A stretch of DNA of 64,000 bases from a virus (IMGVR_UViG_3300008516_000951:1-64000), one strand, 5' to 3'. Counted from the first letter of the stretch, positions 1 to 7,773 are shown. A program made the numbers and translations. The notes: generated from the sequence alone by a model not told the origin.

Positions 1-40
1 CGGCCCGCCGGTCCGACTCCGGCACGGGGCTTTAACTAAT
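1..40 (+). repeat. 40-bp GC-rich direct repeat, copy 1
   Basis: These 40 bases recur exactly at 1972-2011. The copy may begin before the window edge. It contains a perfect 5-bp stem GCCGG/CCGGC around the 7-base loop TCCGACT, then ACGGGGC and TTTAACTAA. The stem, loop and following seven bases look like a tRNA T-arm plus the 3' acceptor strand, but no rest of a tRNA is visible. Both copies lie in leaders just upstream of small genes. A weak terminator or processed leader hairpin is the simpler reading. Confidence 0.8.
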
Positions 41-65
41 CAATGACCTTTTTAGGAGTAGAACA

Positions 66-236
66 ATGAAAAGTCACATCAAATTTGAGCAAGTTCGAGG
101 CTGTGAATACTGCACGGCAGCAAAGCGCGAATTATACAAACGGCTTGCAGAAGGGAAAGCAGTAACGATAACGCTTCGGCCTGAGCACCCTGGTAGCCCG
201 GCAATGGGATGGCATATTGACCTACCAAAAGACTGA
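66..236 (+). CDS. Small hypothetical protein, 56 aa
   Basis: The frame begins at ATG 66 behind a strong AGGAG in the leader CTTTTTAGGAGTAGAACAATG. That leader recurs, slightly varied, before the genes at 317, 835, 1269 and 1663. The product is basic, has a C-x2-C pair near residues 13-16, and ends in a TGA at 234-236. I recognise no family. The shared leader marks it as one of a run of small early phage genes expressed together. Confidence 0.6.
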   Translation: MKSHIKFEQVRGCEYCTAAKRELYKRLAEGKAVTITLRPEHPGSPAMGWHIDLPKD

Positions 237-316
237 GGTCTATATAGCCTTGCTCCAGAATGCTAAAAACTTGTCCGTAATGTAGGAAAAGAGGTAACCT
301 TTTTAGGAATAGAACA

Positions 317-838
317 ATGAAAATCAAAAACAAAACTGATTATAATACTCAATTCCTCCGTAGGCTATTTATGGTCTGTGAAAAACACGAAGGGACAGAA
401 GGCAAGGGCCGGGTGGTGATGGTAGAGAAAACTTGGCGCGCTGGTATTCACGGCAAGGCTTGGTACAACTCAGGATTTGTAACGATTTATTTACCGCCAG
501 GCAAATACGGACCACACAGCTCAACTCTCGTTCAAATTTATATCCACGAGGTAGGGCATAATTTAGGATTACACCACAAGGACATGATAGATTGGTGGAG
601 CATCAATACCTCGTGGTTGCCTAATGATTTAAATTGCCCAATACCTCTAAAAGTATCCAAACCACCAAAACCCAAACCCAACATCGTAGAAGTGCGGACA
701 GCCAAAGCCCACAAAAAACTCGATGAATGGGAACACAAATTGAGCCGGGCTAAAACCTTTGTCAAAAAGTACCGGACAAAAGTCAGATATTACGAAAAGA
801 AAATGGCAGCATCAAACCAAGAAGGAGTAGAACAATGA
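317..838 (+). CDS. Metzincin-like zinc metallopeptidase, 173 aa
   Basis: Residues 77-87 read HEVGHNLGLHH, a full HExxHxxGxxH zinc site with catalytic Glu78 and His77, His81 and His87 as ligands, as in metzincin peptidases. The domain is minimal. The last 60 residues are charged and probably helical (coiled coil). No signal peptide is visible, so the product should act in the cytoplasm. The start has AGGAATAG 10 bases upstream, and the end overlaps the next gene by ATGA. The substrate is unknown; a host-takeover role is conceivable from its position among early genes. Confidence 0.7.
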   Translation: MKIKNKTDYNTQFLRRLFMVCEKHEGTEGKGRVVMVEKTWRAGIHGKAWYNSGFVTIYLPPGKYGPHSSTLVQIYIHEVGHNLGLHHKDMIDWWSINTSWLPNDLNCPIPLKVSKPPKPKPNIVEVRTAKAHKKLDEWEHKLSRAKTFVKKYRTKVRYYEKKMAASNQEGVEQ

Positions 839-1134
839 CAAGGCAAGAAATATACGCAACATATCTATTGCAAAAGGGATGTAAAGAAGTTATCCCGTCC
901 AAGTCTCGCAAGTACCGCCAATTTCTATCACCCAAAGGAGCAACATATTGGCTGGGCAAATCAGGAGCTATTCGGTCCGGCAAAGCAATTAGCAAATCAT
1001 TTAGCTTAACTAATTCCCGCACAGCCAAAAGCATCATAATAGCAGCAAAGGCAAGAATTACAAAAGACAAAGAGAATGAAAAGGTTAAACAACTTCAAAG
1101 GGCCGGAGTAAACCTTGCTGCTGCTGGAATGTAA
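835..1134 (+). CDS. Hypothetical basic protein, 99 aa
   Basis: It starts inside the ATGA overlap with the peptidase gene, with AAGGAG at 822-827, so the two are translationally coupled. The protein is rich in Lys, Ser and Ala, with no membrane segment or recognised motif. The region KSGAIRSGKAISKS to the end looks like a small nucleic-acid-binding surface, but that is only an impression from charge. Confidence 0.6.
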   Translation: MTRQEIYATYLLQKGCKEVIPSKSRKYRQFLSPKGATYWLGKSGAIRSGKAISKSFSLTNSRTAKSIIIAAKARITKDKENEKVKQLQRAGVNLAAAGM

Positions 1135-1178
1135 AAACCCAAAACAATATCAACCTATTTATTTCAAAGGACAGAATA

Positions 1179-1244
1179 ATGAAAGAGCCTTGGGAAATGA
1201 CAAGTGCAGAATACAAAGCCGAGAAGGGCCTTGTAACGAATTGA
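1179..1244 (+). CDS. Very short ORF (21 aa), possible gene remnant
   Basis: An ATG with AAAGGACAG upstream opens a 21-residue frame beginning MKEPWEM and ending at TGA 1242-1244. The start region looks like a genuine phage protein N-terminus, but the product is tiny. It could be a truncated gene or a leader peptide for the gene at 1269, whose SD follows directly. Confidence 0.3.
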   Translation: MKEPWEMTSAEYKAEKGLVTN

Positions 1245-1268
1245 TAACTTTTTTAGGAGTATGTGATT

Positions 1269-1634
1269 ATGAAAACGCAACGAACATCCGGAACAGATAT
1301 GTTGGGCAGCTTGCTCGACTCTCGGCGCGATATTGAAGACTGCGGCCGGGAGACCTCGGAAGGCTTCAAACATTGGGCAAGAGAATGTCGAAAATACATT
1401 AAAAGAAGCTGCAAGGTCCTCAAATTCTCTATTGGCCACTATTATTGGGATGTGTTTGTTGAAGGTAAAAATGCGCAAGTATGGTACATTTCTATTAGCG
1501 ACGTGCGATACTTTCCTGATAGTCCCATTATCTATCGCACGGCGAAGAACAGCAAGAACTATTCCGGTTTGTCCTTCGGAGCAAACAGACAAGTAAGCGC
1601 AGGCCAGCTAACGCAAGTGCTTCAAGGACTCTAA
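1269..1634 (+). CDS. Hypothetical protein, about 121 aa
   Basis: Three starts are possible in this frame region. ATG 1269 sits 9 bases after AGGAG (1255-1259) and fits best; GTG 1263 is too close. The C-terminal half has alternating hydrophobic and aromatic residues (YYWDVFVEG, VWYISISDVRYFP) suggesting a small beta-rich fold. No family is recognised. It belongs to the block of small early genes sharing the TTTTTAGGAGTA leader. Confidence 0.55.
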   Translation: MKTQRTSGTDMLGSLLDSRRDIEDCGRETSEGFKHWARECRKYIKRSCKVLKFSIGHYYWDVFVEGKNAQVWYISISDVRYFPDSPIIYRTAKNSKNYSGLSFGANRQVSAGQLTQVLQGL

Positions 1635-1662
1635 CGTTGACAATCTTTTTAGGAGTAGAATG

Positions 1663-1953
1663 ATGAAGACAAAAGTAAATCCGAAAAACATTACAATTAC
1701 AATTGATGGGGAAAAATATCGAGTCTTGAAGGATTACCCTATGCTAAGAGCTTGGTGTCTTATGATGGGGTCTTACCCATATTTTATTAACCAAGAATTA
1801 GCTAAAGCAAAAGAGACGAATGCACCACAAGAATCTATTTATTCCCGAATTCAAGAAAACGGTGATTGTTGGTGGGCCACAATGCCAATTGCCAATAAAA
1901 ACGCCCAAATTTCCTGTATTGAAATAGCACTTAACTATAACTGGATTAAATAA
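1663..1953 (+). CDS. Hypothetical protein, 96 aa
   Basis: AGGAG at 1651-1655 precedes two adjacent ATG codons (1660 and 1663); the second has the better 7-base spacing. The N-terminus (INITIDG-like strand, then KYRVLKDY) resembles a small beta-strand plus helix protein. No motif is recognised. It is the last gene before the second copy of the 40-bp repeat. Confidence 0.55.
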   Translation: MKTKVNPKNITITIDGEKYRVLKDYPMLRAWCLMMGSYPYFINQELAKAKETNAPQESIYSRIQENGDCWWATMPIANKNAQISCIEIALNYNWIK

Positions 1954-1964
1954 ATTGATTATGA

Positions 1965-2011
1965 CCCCGACCGGCCCGCCGGTCCGACTCCGGCACGGGG
2001 CTTTAACTAAT
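1965..2011 (+). repeat. 40-bp repeat copy 2 with two nested stems
   Basis: The repeat occupies 1972-2011. Here an outer CCCCG (1965-1969) can pair with CGGGG (1996-2000) around the inner 5-bp GCCGG/CCGGC stem (1978-1982 with 1990-1994), followed by CTTT. It separates the small-gene block from the XRE regulator, so a terminator or RNA-processing hairpin is likely. Confidence 0.6.
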
Positions 2012-2039
2012 TAACCTATTTATTTTGAAAGGATGTATA

Positions 2040-2228
2040 ATGAACAATACAGATTTCAGATATCAAATCAAAATTCTTATCGCCCAGAAAGGAATCAGTA
2101 TTCCACAACTATCGCGGCTGGTAGGATTAAACCAACAAACCATTTACAATTTCATCCAAGGCAAAAGTCAAATGACATCCTCAAATCTGGAGAAATTGTT
2201 TGACGCTTTGAAGACAATAAAAAAATAA
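2040..2228 (+). CDS. XRE/Cro-like transcriptional regulator, 62 aa
   Basis: The whole protein is one helix-turn-helix domain of the Cro/CI type: SIPQLSRLVGL, then NQQTIYNFIQGK as the recognition helix region, and a final helix with LEKLFDAL. ATG 2040 has GAAAGGA at 2027-2033. A 9-bp inverted repeat over the next promoter (2249-2273) begins 20 bases after the stop, so it probably controls the transcription of the genes from 2306 on. I infer repression from the operator position. Confidence 0.8.
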   Translation: MNNTDFRYQIKILIAQKGISIPQLSRLVGLNQQTIYNFIQGKSQMTSSNLEKLFDALKTIKK

Positions 2229-2237
2229 ATTTTTGAT

Positions 2238-2273
2238 TTGACCTCCAACTTTATAAACCTTATATTTATAAAG
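2238..2273 (+). promoter_or_regulatory. Sigma-70-like promoter with overlapping palindromic operator
   Basis: TTGACC (2238-2243), a 17-base spacer and TATATT (2261-2266) make a strong promoter for the sigma-like gene at 2306. The perfect inverted repeat CTTTATAAA / TTTATAAAG (2249-2257 and 2265-2273, 7-base centre) covers the -10 region. It is a natural binding site for a dimeric XRE protein such as the one encoded just upstream. Confidence 0.7.
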
Positions 2274-2305
2274 TCGAAACAAAATGTTGGAAAGGATTAA
2301 AAAGA

Positions 2306-2809
2306 ATGAGAACCAACCGAAAACAATCAACCAAAATTTATCACGAAATGCAATCTCTAATAGCGGGAATTGTATGGGACTATCACCACCGGTACAACTG
2401 GGAATGGGATGAGCTAATGGCCGAAGCCAATCTGTTGTTTATGATAGCCTTGAAAAAATACGACAAAAGAGCGAAGCTATCAACGTGGCTTACGACTTTC
2501 ATTTCCAAAAGTCTCATCAACTACATTGTGAGGACCATCAAGCAAGCCAAAATTCCAGAAAGGGACTTCATTGAATCCATTTATCCATCAAATATAATGA
2601 CTGATTTGATGGACGGCTTAGATAATGACGCTAAAATGATTCTTGATTTAGTATTCGATATACCTTCACAAATCCAAGAATCCATATTAACCAAAGGAAC
2701 ATCATCAAGACATTTCAAAGCCGGGATAAAACGTCACCTAACATCATTAGGTTGGAGCAGAAGGCAAATACAAAAGTCCTTCAATAAAATAAGCAATGCA
2801 ATCAACTGA
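2306..2809 (+). CDS. Sigma-70-family-like protein, 167 aa
   Basis: Residues 30-75 resemble sigma region 2: a WDELMAEANLLFMIALKKYD segment followed by AKLSTWLTTFISKSLINYI. Region 2 of ECF-type factors has the same order. The C-terminal 40 residues (WSRRQIQKSFNKI) could be a divergent region 4 helix-turn-helix. The SD is GGAAAGGA. It could be a phage sigma factor acting on the 36-bp promoter element repeated in this genome, or a degenerate paralogue without promoter function. I favour the first but cannot show it. Confidence 0.6.
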   Translation: MRTNRKQSTKIYHEMQSLIAGIVWDYHHRYNWEWDELMAEANLLFMIALKKYDKRAKLSTWLTTFISKSLINYIVRTIKQAKIPERDFIESIYPSNIMTDLMDGLDNDAKMILDLVFDIPSQIQESILTKGTSSRHFKAGIKRHLTSLGWSRRQIQKSFNKISNAIN

Positions 2810-4154
2810 GCTTTACCAATATCAAAAACAGGCCGTCAAAAGGATTCATCAGCTTAACGGACGAGTACTATTGGCTGATGAGATGGGACTCGGTAAAACT
2901 TTAGAAGGGCTTCAATGGCTCCACGAATCAAAAAACTTTCCTGCAATAGTTATCTGTCCGGCAACTCTGAAATGGCTCTGGAAAAGTGAGGCCCTTAATC
3001 ATTTAGGTATTCATAGCAGTATATTGCACGGAACAAAACCACCTAAATCTCAATTAACAAAAACACGGCGATTAACTATCCTGAATTATGACATTTTACA
3101 GTATTGGGAAGGCTACATAAAATCAATAAAACCCAAGACGTTAATCATCGATGAATGCCATTTTACCAAGACACGAGGCGCTTTACGAAGCCGAATCACA
3201 AAAAGACTTTCCCGGTCGATTCCCTACATAATAGCTATGAGCGGAACACCACTTACCAACCGACCATCTGAATTATGGAATATCCTCAATATAATCAGGC
3301 CGGACCTATATCCAAATTTTATCACATACGCTTTTCAATACTGCAAACCTACAAGGCGGCCCTGGGGATGGGAATACAAAGGTGCAAACAATCTAAAAGA
3401 ATTGCACCGAAAACTTTCAGAATCAATGATGATAAGGCGTTTGAAAAAAAAAGTGCTGCAAGAACTGCCTGACAAAATCCGCTCAGTCATCCCAATGAAA
3501 ACAAAACATCTAAAGACATATCGTGATGCTGAAAATGATTTCATAAACTGGCTCACCAAACAATCTATCACAAAAGCCAACCGAGCTAAAAGAGCGGAGC
3601 GATTAGTTCAAATGGGTTATCTAAAAAGACTCGCGGCAAGGATGAAAATGAAATTGGTTTTGAGATGGGTCAAAGATTTTTTGGACAACACCAATAAAAA
3701 ACTCGTTATATTCGCAATACACAGAAAAATCATCGAACGCATTCACAATCAATTCCCAAAATCCGTAGTGATAGACGGGAGGACATCAGACAGAAAAAGG
3801 CAGCAAGCTATTTACAATTTCCAACATAACCCCAATATACGTTTATTTATAGGTAACATTCACGCGGCAGGGCACGGAATTACACTTACAGCATCTCATA
3901 CATTAGCCTTTATAGAATTAGACTGGGTCCCGGGAAATCTCATACAAGCTGAGGACCGTATCCATCGTATAGGGCAGAAAGAATCGGTTATTATCTATTA
4001 TCTAATAACAAAGGGGACCATCGAGGAAAAGCTCTGCAAAATAATCCAACACAAACAAAACATTGTATCAAGCACGCTCGATGGAAATGAAAACGTCAAT
4101 CAATTAAGCGTCTATAACGAATTGGAACGGATGCTACGAAAGAGATTAAAATGA
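2796..4154 (+). CDS. SNF2-family DNA helicase/ATPase, 452 aa
   Basis: All core superfamily 2 motifs are present: LADEMGLGKT (about 26-35), DECH (119-122), SGTP (149-152), and near the C-terminus the block AAGHGITLTASH with QAEDRIHRIGQ, which is diagnostic for SNF2/RapA-like ATPases. Length fits a phage minimal helicase with no accessory domain. It overlaps the preceding gene by 14 bases. A role in remodelling DNA at replication or recombination forks is usual for such phage enzymes. Confidence 0.9.
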   Translation: MQSTELYQYQKQAVKRIHQLNGRVLLADEMGLGKTLEGLQWLHESKNFPAIVICPATLKWLWKSEALNHLGIHSSILHGTKPPKSQLTKTRRLTILNYDILQYWEGYIKSIKPKTLIIDECHFTKTRGALRSRITKRLSRSIPYIIAMSGTPLTNRPSELWNILNIIRPDLYPNFITYAFQYCKPTRRPWGWEYKGANNLKELHRKLSESMMIRRLKKKVLQELPDKIRSVIPMKTKHLKTYRDAENDFINWLTKQSITKANRAKRAERLVQMGYLKRLAARMKMKLVLRWVKDFLDNTNKKLVIFAIHRKIIERIHNQFPKSVVIDGRTSDRKRQQAIYNFQHNPNIRLFIGNIHAAGHGITLTASHTLAFIELDWVPGNLIQAEDRIHRIGQKESVIIYYLITKGTIEEKLCKIIQHKQNIVSSTLDGNENVNQLSVYNELERMLRKRLK

Positions 4155-4303
4155 AACAAGATAGAAGAAAACCAAAAGCAACTCTCTATATAACCAATCT
4201 CTCGGCAGAGGTCAAACGTCTTTTCAAAGCACATTGTAGTAAAATAGGAAAAACTATGACAGGAAAAATAGAGGAAATGATGCGAGAGGAGATAAAAAAA
4301 TGA
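4151..4303 (+). CDS. Ribbon-helix-helix-like small protein, 50 aa
   Basis: It is linked by ATGA overlaps to both the helicase upstream and the primase downstream. The layout is basic N-terminus, one strand (TLYITNLS), helix (EVKRLFKAHCSKIG), short turn, then a second helix (TGKIEEMMREEI). That is the Arc/CopG ribbon-helix-helix pattern. It is probably a small DNA-binding protein, perhaps autoregulatory. Confidence 0.6.
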   Translation: MKQDRRKPKATLYITNLSAEVKRLFKAHCSKIGKTMTGKIEEMMREEIKK

Positions 4304-5175
4304 AATTTATCGATATTCTAAATCAACTCAATATACAATATCGCACATCGGGTCATCATCATTGCAGACCCGGATGGATACAAATAGATTGCCCCTACTG
4401 CGGACGTGATTCAAATAAATGGCATTTAGGATATTCATTAGAAGGAAATTTTCTAAATTGCTGGAAATGTGGTTCCCATCCATTGATTTCAACTTTAATG
4501 GAATGTAGCCATTTACCTTTCAAAACTGTTAAAAAGGCCCTCACCAATTTGGATTCACCGCCTCCACCAAAAGAAAGACCTCAAGGCAAATTACGAATAC
4601 CCAAAGGAGTGAAACCATTAGCCAGGCCGCACCGAAATTATCTTCATAAAAGAAGATTCTACTCATCAAAATTGGAAAAAGCCTGGGGAATAAAAGGTAT
4701 CGGAGTTGCAAGCCGTCTATCCTGGCGTATTTTCATTCCTATCATATATCATTCCAAAACTGTCTCGTGGACGACCCGTACAATATCCGAAAAGAGTCGT
4801 CCACGATATATTTCAGCATCAGAAGTTGAAGAAAGCATTCCCCATAAATCGCTGTTATATGGAGAAGACTTCGCACGTCACGCTATCATAATTGTAGAAG
4901 GCCCATTCGACGCTTGGAGAATTGGTCCGGGAGCAGTCGCAACATTCAGCACCGGGGTATCACAATCTCAGATAGAAAAAATGCTCAAATATCCGATTCG
5001 TGGTGTTTGCTTCGATAACGAGCCGGATGCCCAAAAACGTGCAATCAAGTTGTGCAACAACTTGTCGGTATTCCCCGGCGAAACTTTCAATATCCAATTG
5101 GATGATGGTGTAAAAGATTCTGCCGAAATGAATCTCAAACAAGTCAAATACCTTCGGGAAAAAATCTTAGAATAA
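4300..5175 (+). CDS. DNA primase, zinc-binding and Toprim domains, 291 aa
   Basis: A CHC2-type zinc ribbon has ligands Cys31, Cys34, Cys54 and Cys57. The C-terminal half carries a Toprim core: IIIVEGPFDAWR with the conserved Glu, then GVCFDNEPDAQ supplying the acidic pair. At 291 aa it is much shorter than cellular DnaG, typical for phage primases that lack a fused helicase. The DnaB-like helicase is encoded separately at 6364. The enzyme should make primers for lagging-strand synthesis. Confidence 0.88.
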   Translation: MKFIDILNQLNIQYRTSGHHHCRPGWIQIDCPYCGRDSNKWHLGYSLEGNFLNCWKCGSHPLISTLMECSHLPFKTVKKALTNLDSPPPPKERPQGKLRIPKGVKPLARPHRNYLHKRRFYSSKLEKAWGIKGIGVASRLSWRIFIPIIYHSKTVSWTTRTISEKSRPRYISASEVEESIPHKSLLYGEDFARHAIIIVEGPFDAWRIGPGAVATFSTGVSQSQIEKMLKYPIRGVCFDNEPDAQKRAIKLCNNLSVFPGETFNIQLDDGVKDSAEMNLKQVKYLREKILE

Positions 5176-5191
5176 AAATTTTATTTTTTAG

Positions 5192-5219
5192 TTGACCTAC
5201 CATTAAATGCCAATATAAT
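5192..5219 (+). promoter_or_regulatory. Strong sigma-70-like promoter upstream of the initiator gene
   Basis: TTGACC (5192-5197), a 16-base spacer and a perfect TATAAT (5214-5219) lie 110 bases before the initiator start. The leader it would make contains the two interlocked stems described at 5239-5317. Confidence 0.7.
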
Positions 5220-5238
5220 AGCCCAAAAGTAAATACGA

Positions 5239-5317
5239 AACCCAGCAATACAAGGCGATTCAAACCGCCCGTCACGAACTTTTAGCTGGGGTTCATAGTG
5301 ACGGGCGGTTTTGTTTT
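5239..5317 (+). terminator. Attenuator-like or pseudoknotted leader before the initiator gene
   Basis: Positions 5262-5275 pair with 5298-5311 (14 bp, AAACCGCCCGTCAC with its complement) and are followed by TTGTTTT, as in an intrinsic terminator. Separately, AACCCAGC (5239-5246) is complementary to GCTGGGGTT (5285-5293), which lies in the loop of the first hairpin. The strand order A-B-A'-B' means either an H-type pseudoknot or two exclusive folds. The ATG of the next gene follows 11 bases after the T-run. Confidence 0.6.
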
Positions 5318-5328
5318 GAAAGAAAAAA

Positions 5329-6222
5329 ATGTCGAAACAAAAAAATGAAAATGACAACGATAATTTTGCTGAATCATTAATTCTAAATTTGGATTGTCCT
5401 GACAAACCTTCCTCCCATATTATCCCTATCACCCTTGCGTTATATCGCTTCTATTGTCATCAAGCTAACTATCAAGAAACCTCCCGACCCAAATGTACTA
5501 CTAAATTCGCTGCAAATGCACTTCACGTATCTCAAAACAAAATCCGTCAATGCAAAAATCATCTAAGATTATTGGGCCTAATAGAAGACATAAAAATAAA
5601 GGCCGGTAACAAGATTATTGGACACTATATTAAAGTCAATAAACACCAATCCCACCCTATACGAAGTCATACTGGTAAAAAGCAGAGTTCCCACAGTGTG
5701 GAAAGTCTTATAAAAACGCAGAGTTCCCACAGTGTGGAAAGTCTTATAGGGTGTAATAAGTCCTATACTACGTATAGTCCTTATACTAAGAAAGATAAGT
5801 TAACTGTCGCATCGCAAGGACGCGACGATGTGCTCTTGATTGATTTTGGTGGAAAACAACAAATAAACAATCGCCAATCCTTTGATAAAAAGTGCTGCCA
5901 AAAACTAATAGAATTACTCCAAACCAGAAGAAAGGTATTTAGAAAAATAAATTTAGCCAATTGGATAACCACATTCAAGAAGCTCAGAATTGATGACGGT
6001 ATTAAAAAATCCCGGATTAAAAAAGTCTTAATTTGGTATATCAAGCACTTTGGAGAAGATTATGTACCCGAAGCATATTCCGCCAAATCTTTTAGGGATA
6101 AGTTTCTCCAAATTGAATCATCGAAAGACCGCCAAAAATCCGAGAGAGAACGTAAAAGGTATGAGGGGGATATTTATAATGATTACGACCCGTCACTTGA
6201 GGAGGGTGAATGGAATGTCTGA
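5329..6222 (+). CDS. Replication initiator-like protein (lambda O-like), 297 aa
   Basis: The N-terminal 110 residues look like a winged helix: an ALHVSQNKIRQCKNHLRLLG helix-turn-helix followed by short strands (IKIKAGNKIIGHYIKV). The middle is a low-complexity linker made by two tandem DNA repeats (SSHSVESLI twice). The C-terminal part is basic and helical. The layout of DNA-binding domain, repeat-encoded linker and C-terminal domain parallels lambda O, with the origin inside the gene. It sits between primase and helicase, which fits an initiator. Its identity as initiator is inferred from context. Confidence 0.6.
   Translation: MSKQKNENDNDNFAESLILNLDCPDKPSSHIIPITLALYRFYCHQANYQETSRPKCTTKFAANALHVSQNKIRQCKNHLRLLGLIEDIKIKAGNKIIGHYIKVNKHQSHPIRSHTGKKQSSHSVESLIKTQSSHSVESLIGCNKSYTTYSPYTKKDKLTVASQGRDDVLLIDFGGKQQINNRQSFDKKCCQKLIELLQTRRKVFRKINLANWITTFKKLRIDDGIKKSRIKKVLIWYIKHFGEDYVPEAYSAKSFRDKFLQIESSKDRQKSERERKRYEGDIYNDYDPSLEEGEWNV
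5682..5777 (+). repeat. Two 31-bp iteron-like repeats and a palindrome: candidate replication origin
   Basis: The 31-base unit at 5682-5712 is repeated exactly at 5718-5748 (period 36, in frame). Each unit holds the near-palindrome CCACAGTGTGG. Just after them lies CTATAC-TAC-GTATAG (5763-5777) in an A+T-rich stretch. Iterons inside an initiator gene are the lambda origin arrangement. Confidence 0.55.
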
Positions 6223-6367
6223 AATCGTTTCTAAGCGATTTTGGTCCGATACCCCTATAAAACTACGTATCGGCCACCAAATTCGATTTAAGGGCCATCC
6301 TCGTGCGAAATTTAGGGTGTCTATGCGACGGTCTAACCACTTAATTGACGAAATCTTAGTAAATTGA
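6215..6367 (+). CDS. Small basic hypothetical protein, 50 aa
   Basis: ATG 6215 follows the strong SD GAGGAGG (6199-6205) and overlaps the initiator stop by 8 bases. Its own TGA overlaps the TTG start of the helicase gene. The product is basic (about 10 Arg/Lys in 50) with no cysteine. Its position between initiator and helicase suggests a replication accessory such as a loader fragment, but there is no sequence proof. Confidence 0.55.
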   Translation: MSEIVSKRFWSDTPIKLRIGHQIRFKGHPRAKFRVSMRRSNHLIDEILVN

Positions 6368-7758
6368 GAATTCAACGACGAAACAACCAGGATGAGCGAC
6401 GAGTGCTGACGGGTATGATAGTGGACTCAATAGTGTTGGGCCGGATAAGCAGTCGATGGAATGTTGGTGGGATGTTTCGGAGCCGTTGGGCTAATCTTGT
6501 CGGGGATTGGTGCGTACAGTATTATCTGCATTACGAGAAGGCCCCGATGAGTCATATTGAAAGTCTTTTTGAAACGTGGGCTGCCGAGTCCGGCAGTGAA
6601 GATATGATTTCTTTAGTATCCAAATTCCTGTCAAGTCTTAACAGCGAATATAAGGAATTGAAAGGTAGTATAAACACAGAGTACATTATTGATTTAGCGG
6701 GACGCTATTTCAACGAAGTCAAAATAGAAGGTCTTATTGACTCGGTACAATCCGATATAGATATCGGCAAATCCGAGAAAGCCGGATTAAGTATCACTAA
6801 TTTTAATCGTGTTGAATTAGGTATTGGGGAAGGGATTGACATTTTACAGGACACCGAAGCAATTAAAGAGGCACTTACTTACGAGAGAAAATCACTTATA
6901 AAATATCCGGGCGGTTTGGGGGAATTTTTTGGGGATGCTTTAGAGCGGGAGGGATTCATTACATTTCTGGGACCTGAAAAAAGAGGCAAGAGCTTTCTAC
7001 TTTGGGACTTGGCATACCGGGGGATGTTGCAACGGAAGCGTGTTGCATTTTTTGAGGCAGGTGATATGTCAAAGAGGCAAGTAATGAGAAGATTTATGGC
7101 TCGTATATCACGCCATCCATTAAAACCAGGTGTTGTAAAATGGCCTGTGGGAATAGAGCGTAATGAAAAAGGGAAGGCCCTGGTAAAATATAAGAGAAAG
7201 GAATTTGAAAAGAAATTGACTTGGCGAAGGGCATTAAAAGCCTGTACTAAAACAATGAGAACCAAAATCAAGAGTAAACAAACATATTTTCGATTATTGT
7301 GGCATCCGAATTCAACGCTTAGAATATCTAACATTGAATCCATACTCCAGGATTGGGAAAGGATGAATTGGATTCCCGACGTTATTGTTATTGATTATGC
7401 GGATATATTAGATATGAGCTACCCTCATCTTGAAGGGAGAGACTGTATAAACGAAACTTGGAAACAAATGAGAAGATTGTCCCAGAAATATCATTGTCTG
7501 CTTGTCACCGCAACTCAAAGCGATTCATCTTCGTATTCGCGGAAAACAATTGATATACGAAACTTTTCTGAGGACAAACGTAAAACGGCCCACATTACAG
7601 GGATGATTGGGATAAATCAAACACCTAAAGAAAAACAAAGAGGTATTCTTCGGCTGAACTGGATTGTGTTACGGGACGGCACTTGCCCTGTATATAAGTG
7701 TGTGTATCTGGCCACCTGCTTATCATTGGCAAATCCGGCTGTTGTAAGTTATTTTTGA
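6364..7758 (+). CDS. DnaB-like replicative helicase, 464 aa
   Basis: The C-terminal half is a RecA-type ATPase: Walker A GPEKRGKS (203-210), then a strand and FEAGDMS, and Walker B IVIDYAD (about 342-348). VTATQS follows as the sensor strand. The first 130 residues start with DERRVLTGMIVDS, like the helical N-terminal domain of DnaB. No ATG fits. TTG 6364, overlapping the preceding stop, gives the complete domain, while ATG 6415 would cut into it. It should be the fork helicase working with the separate primase. Confidence 0.8.
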   Translation: MRIQRRNNQDERRVLTGMIVDSIVLGRISSRWNVGGMFRSRWANLVGDWCVQYYLHYEKAPMSHIESLFETWAAESGSEDMISLVSKFLSSLNSEYKELKGSINTEYIIDLAGRYFNEVKIEGLIDSVQSDIDIGKSEKAGLSITNFNRVELGIGEGIDILQDTEAIKEALTYERKSLIKYPGGLGEFFGDALEREGFITFLGPEKRGKSFLLWDLAYRGMLQRKRVAFFEAGDMSKRQVMRRFMARISRHPLKPGVVKWPVGIERNEKGKALVKYKRKEFEKKLTWRRALKACTKTMRTKIKSKQTYFRLLWHPNSTLRISNIESILQDWERMNWIPDVIVIDYADILDMSYPHLEGRDCINETWKQMRRLSQKYHCLLVTATQSDSSSYSRKTIDIRNFSEDKRKTAHITGMIGINQTPKEKQRGILRLNWIVLRDGTCPVYKCVYLATCLSLANPAVVSYF

Positions 7759-7773
7759 TTCTTTCAAAAAAAG

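Noticed and set aside
1-40. 3' end of a tRNA as an integration site
   Set aside because: Only a T-arm-like stem and seven acceptor-like bases are present, twice, and no integrase is visible in the window.
1115-1336. A 73-codon frame overlapping the small genes near 1.2 kb
   Set aside because: No SD. It overlaps the better-supported gene at 1269 and the short frame at 1179, which have SDs.
5682-5748. CRISPR-like repeat
   Set aside because: Only two units, spaced by 5 bases, inside a coding frame; iterons fit better.
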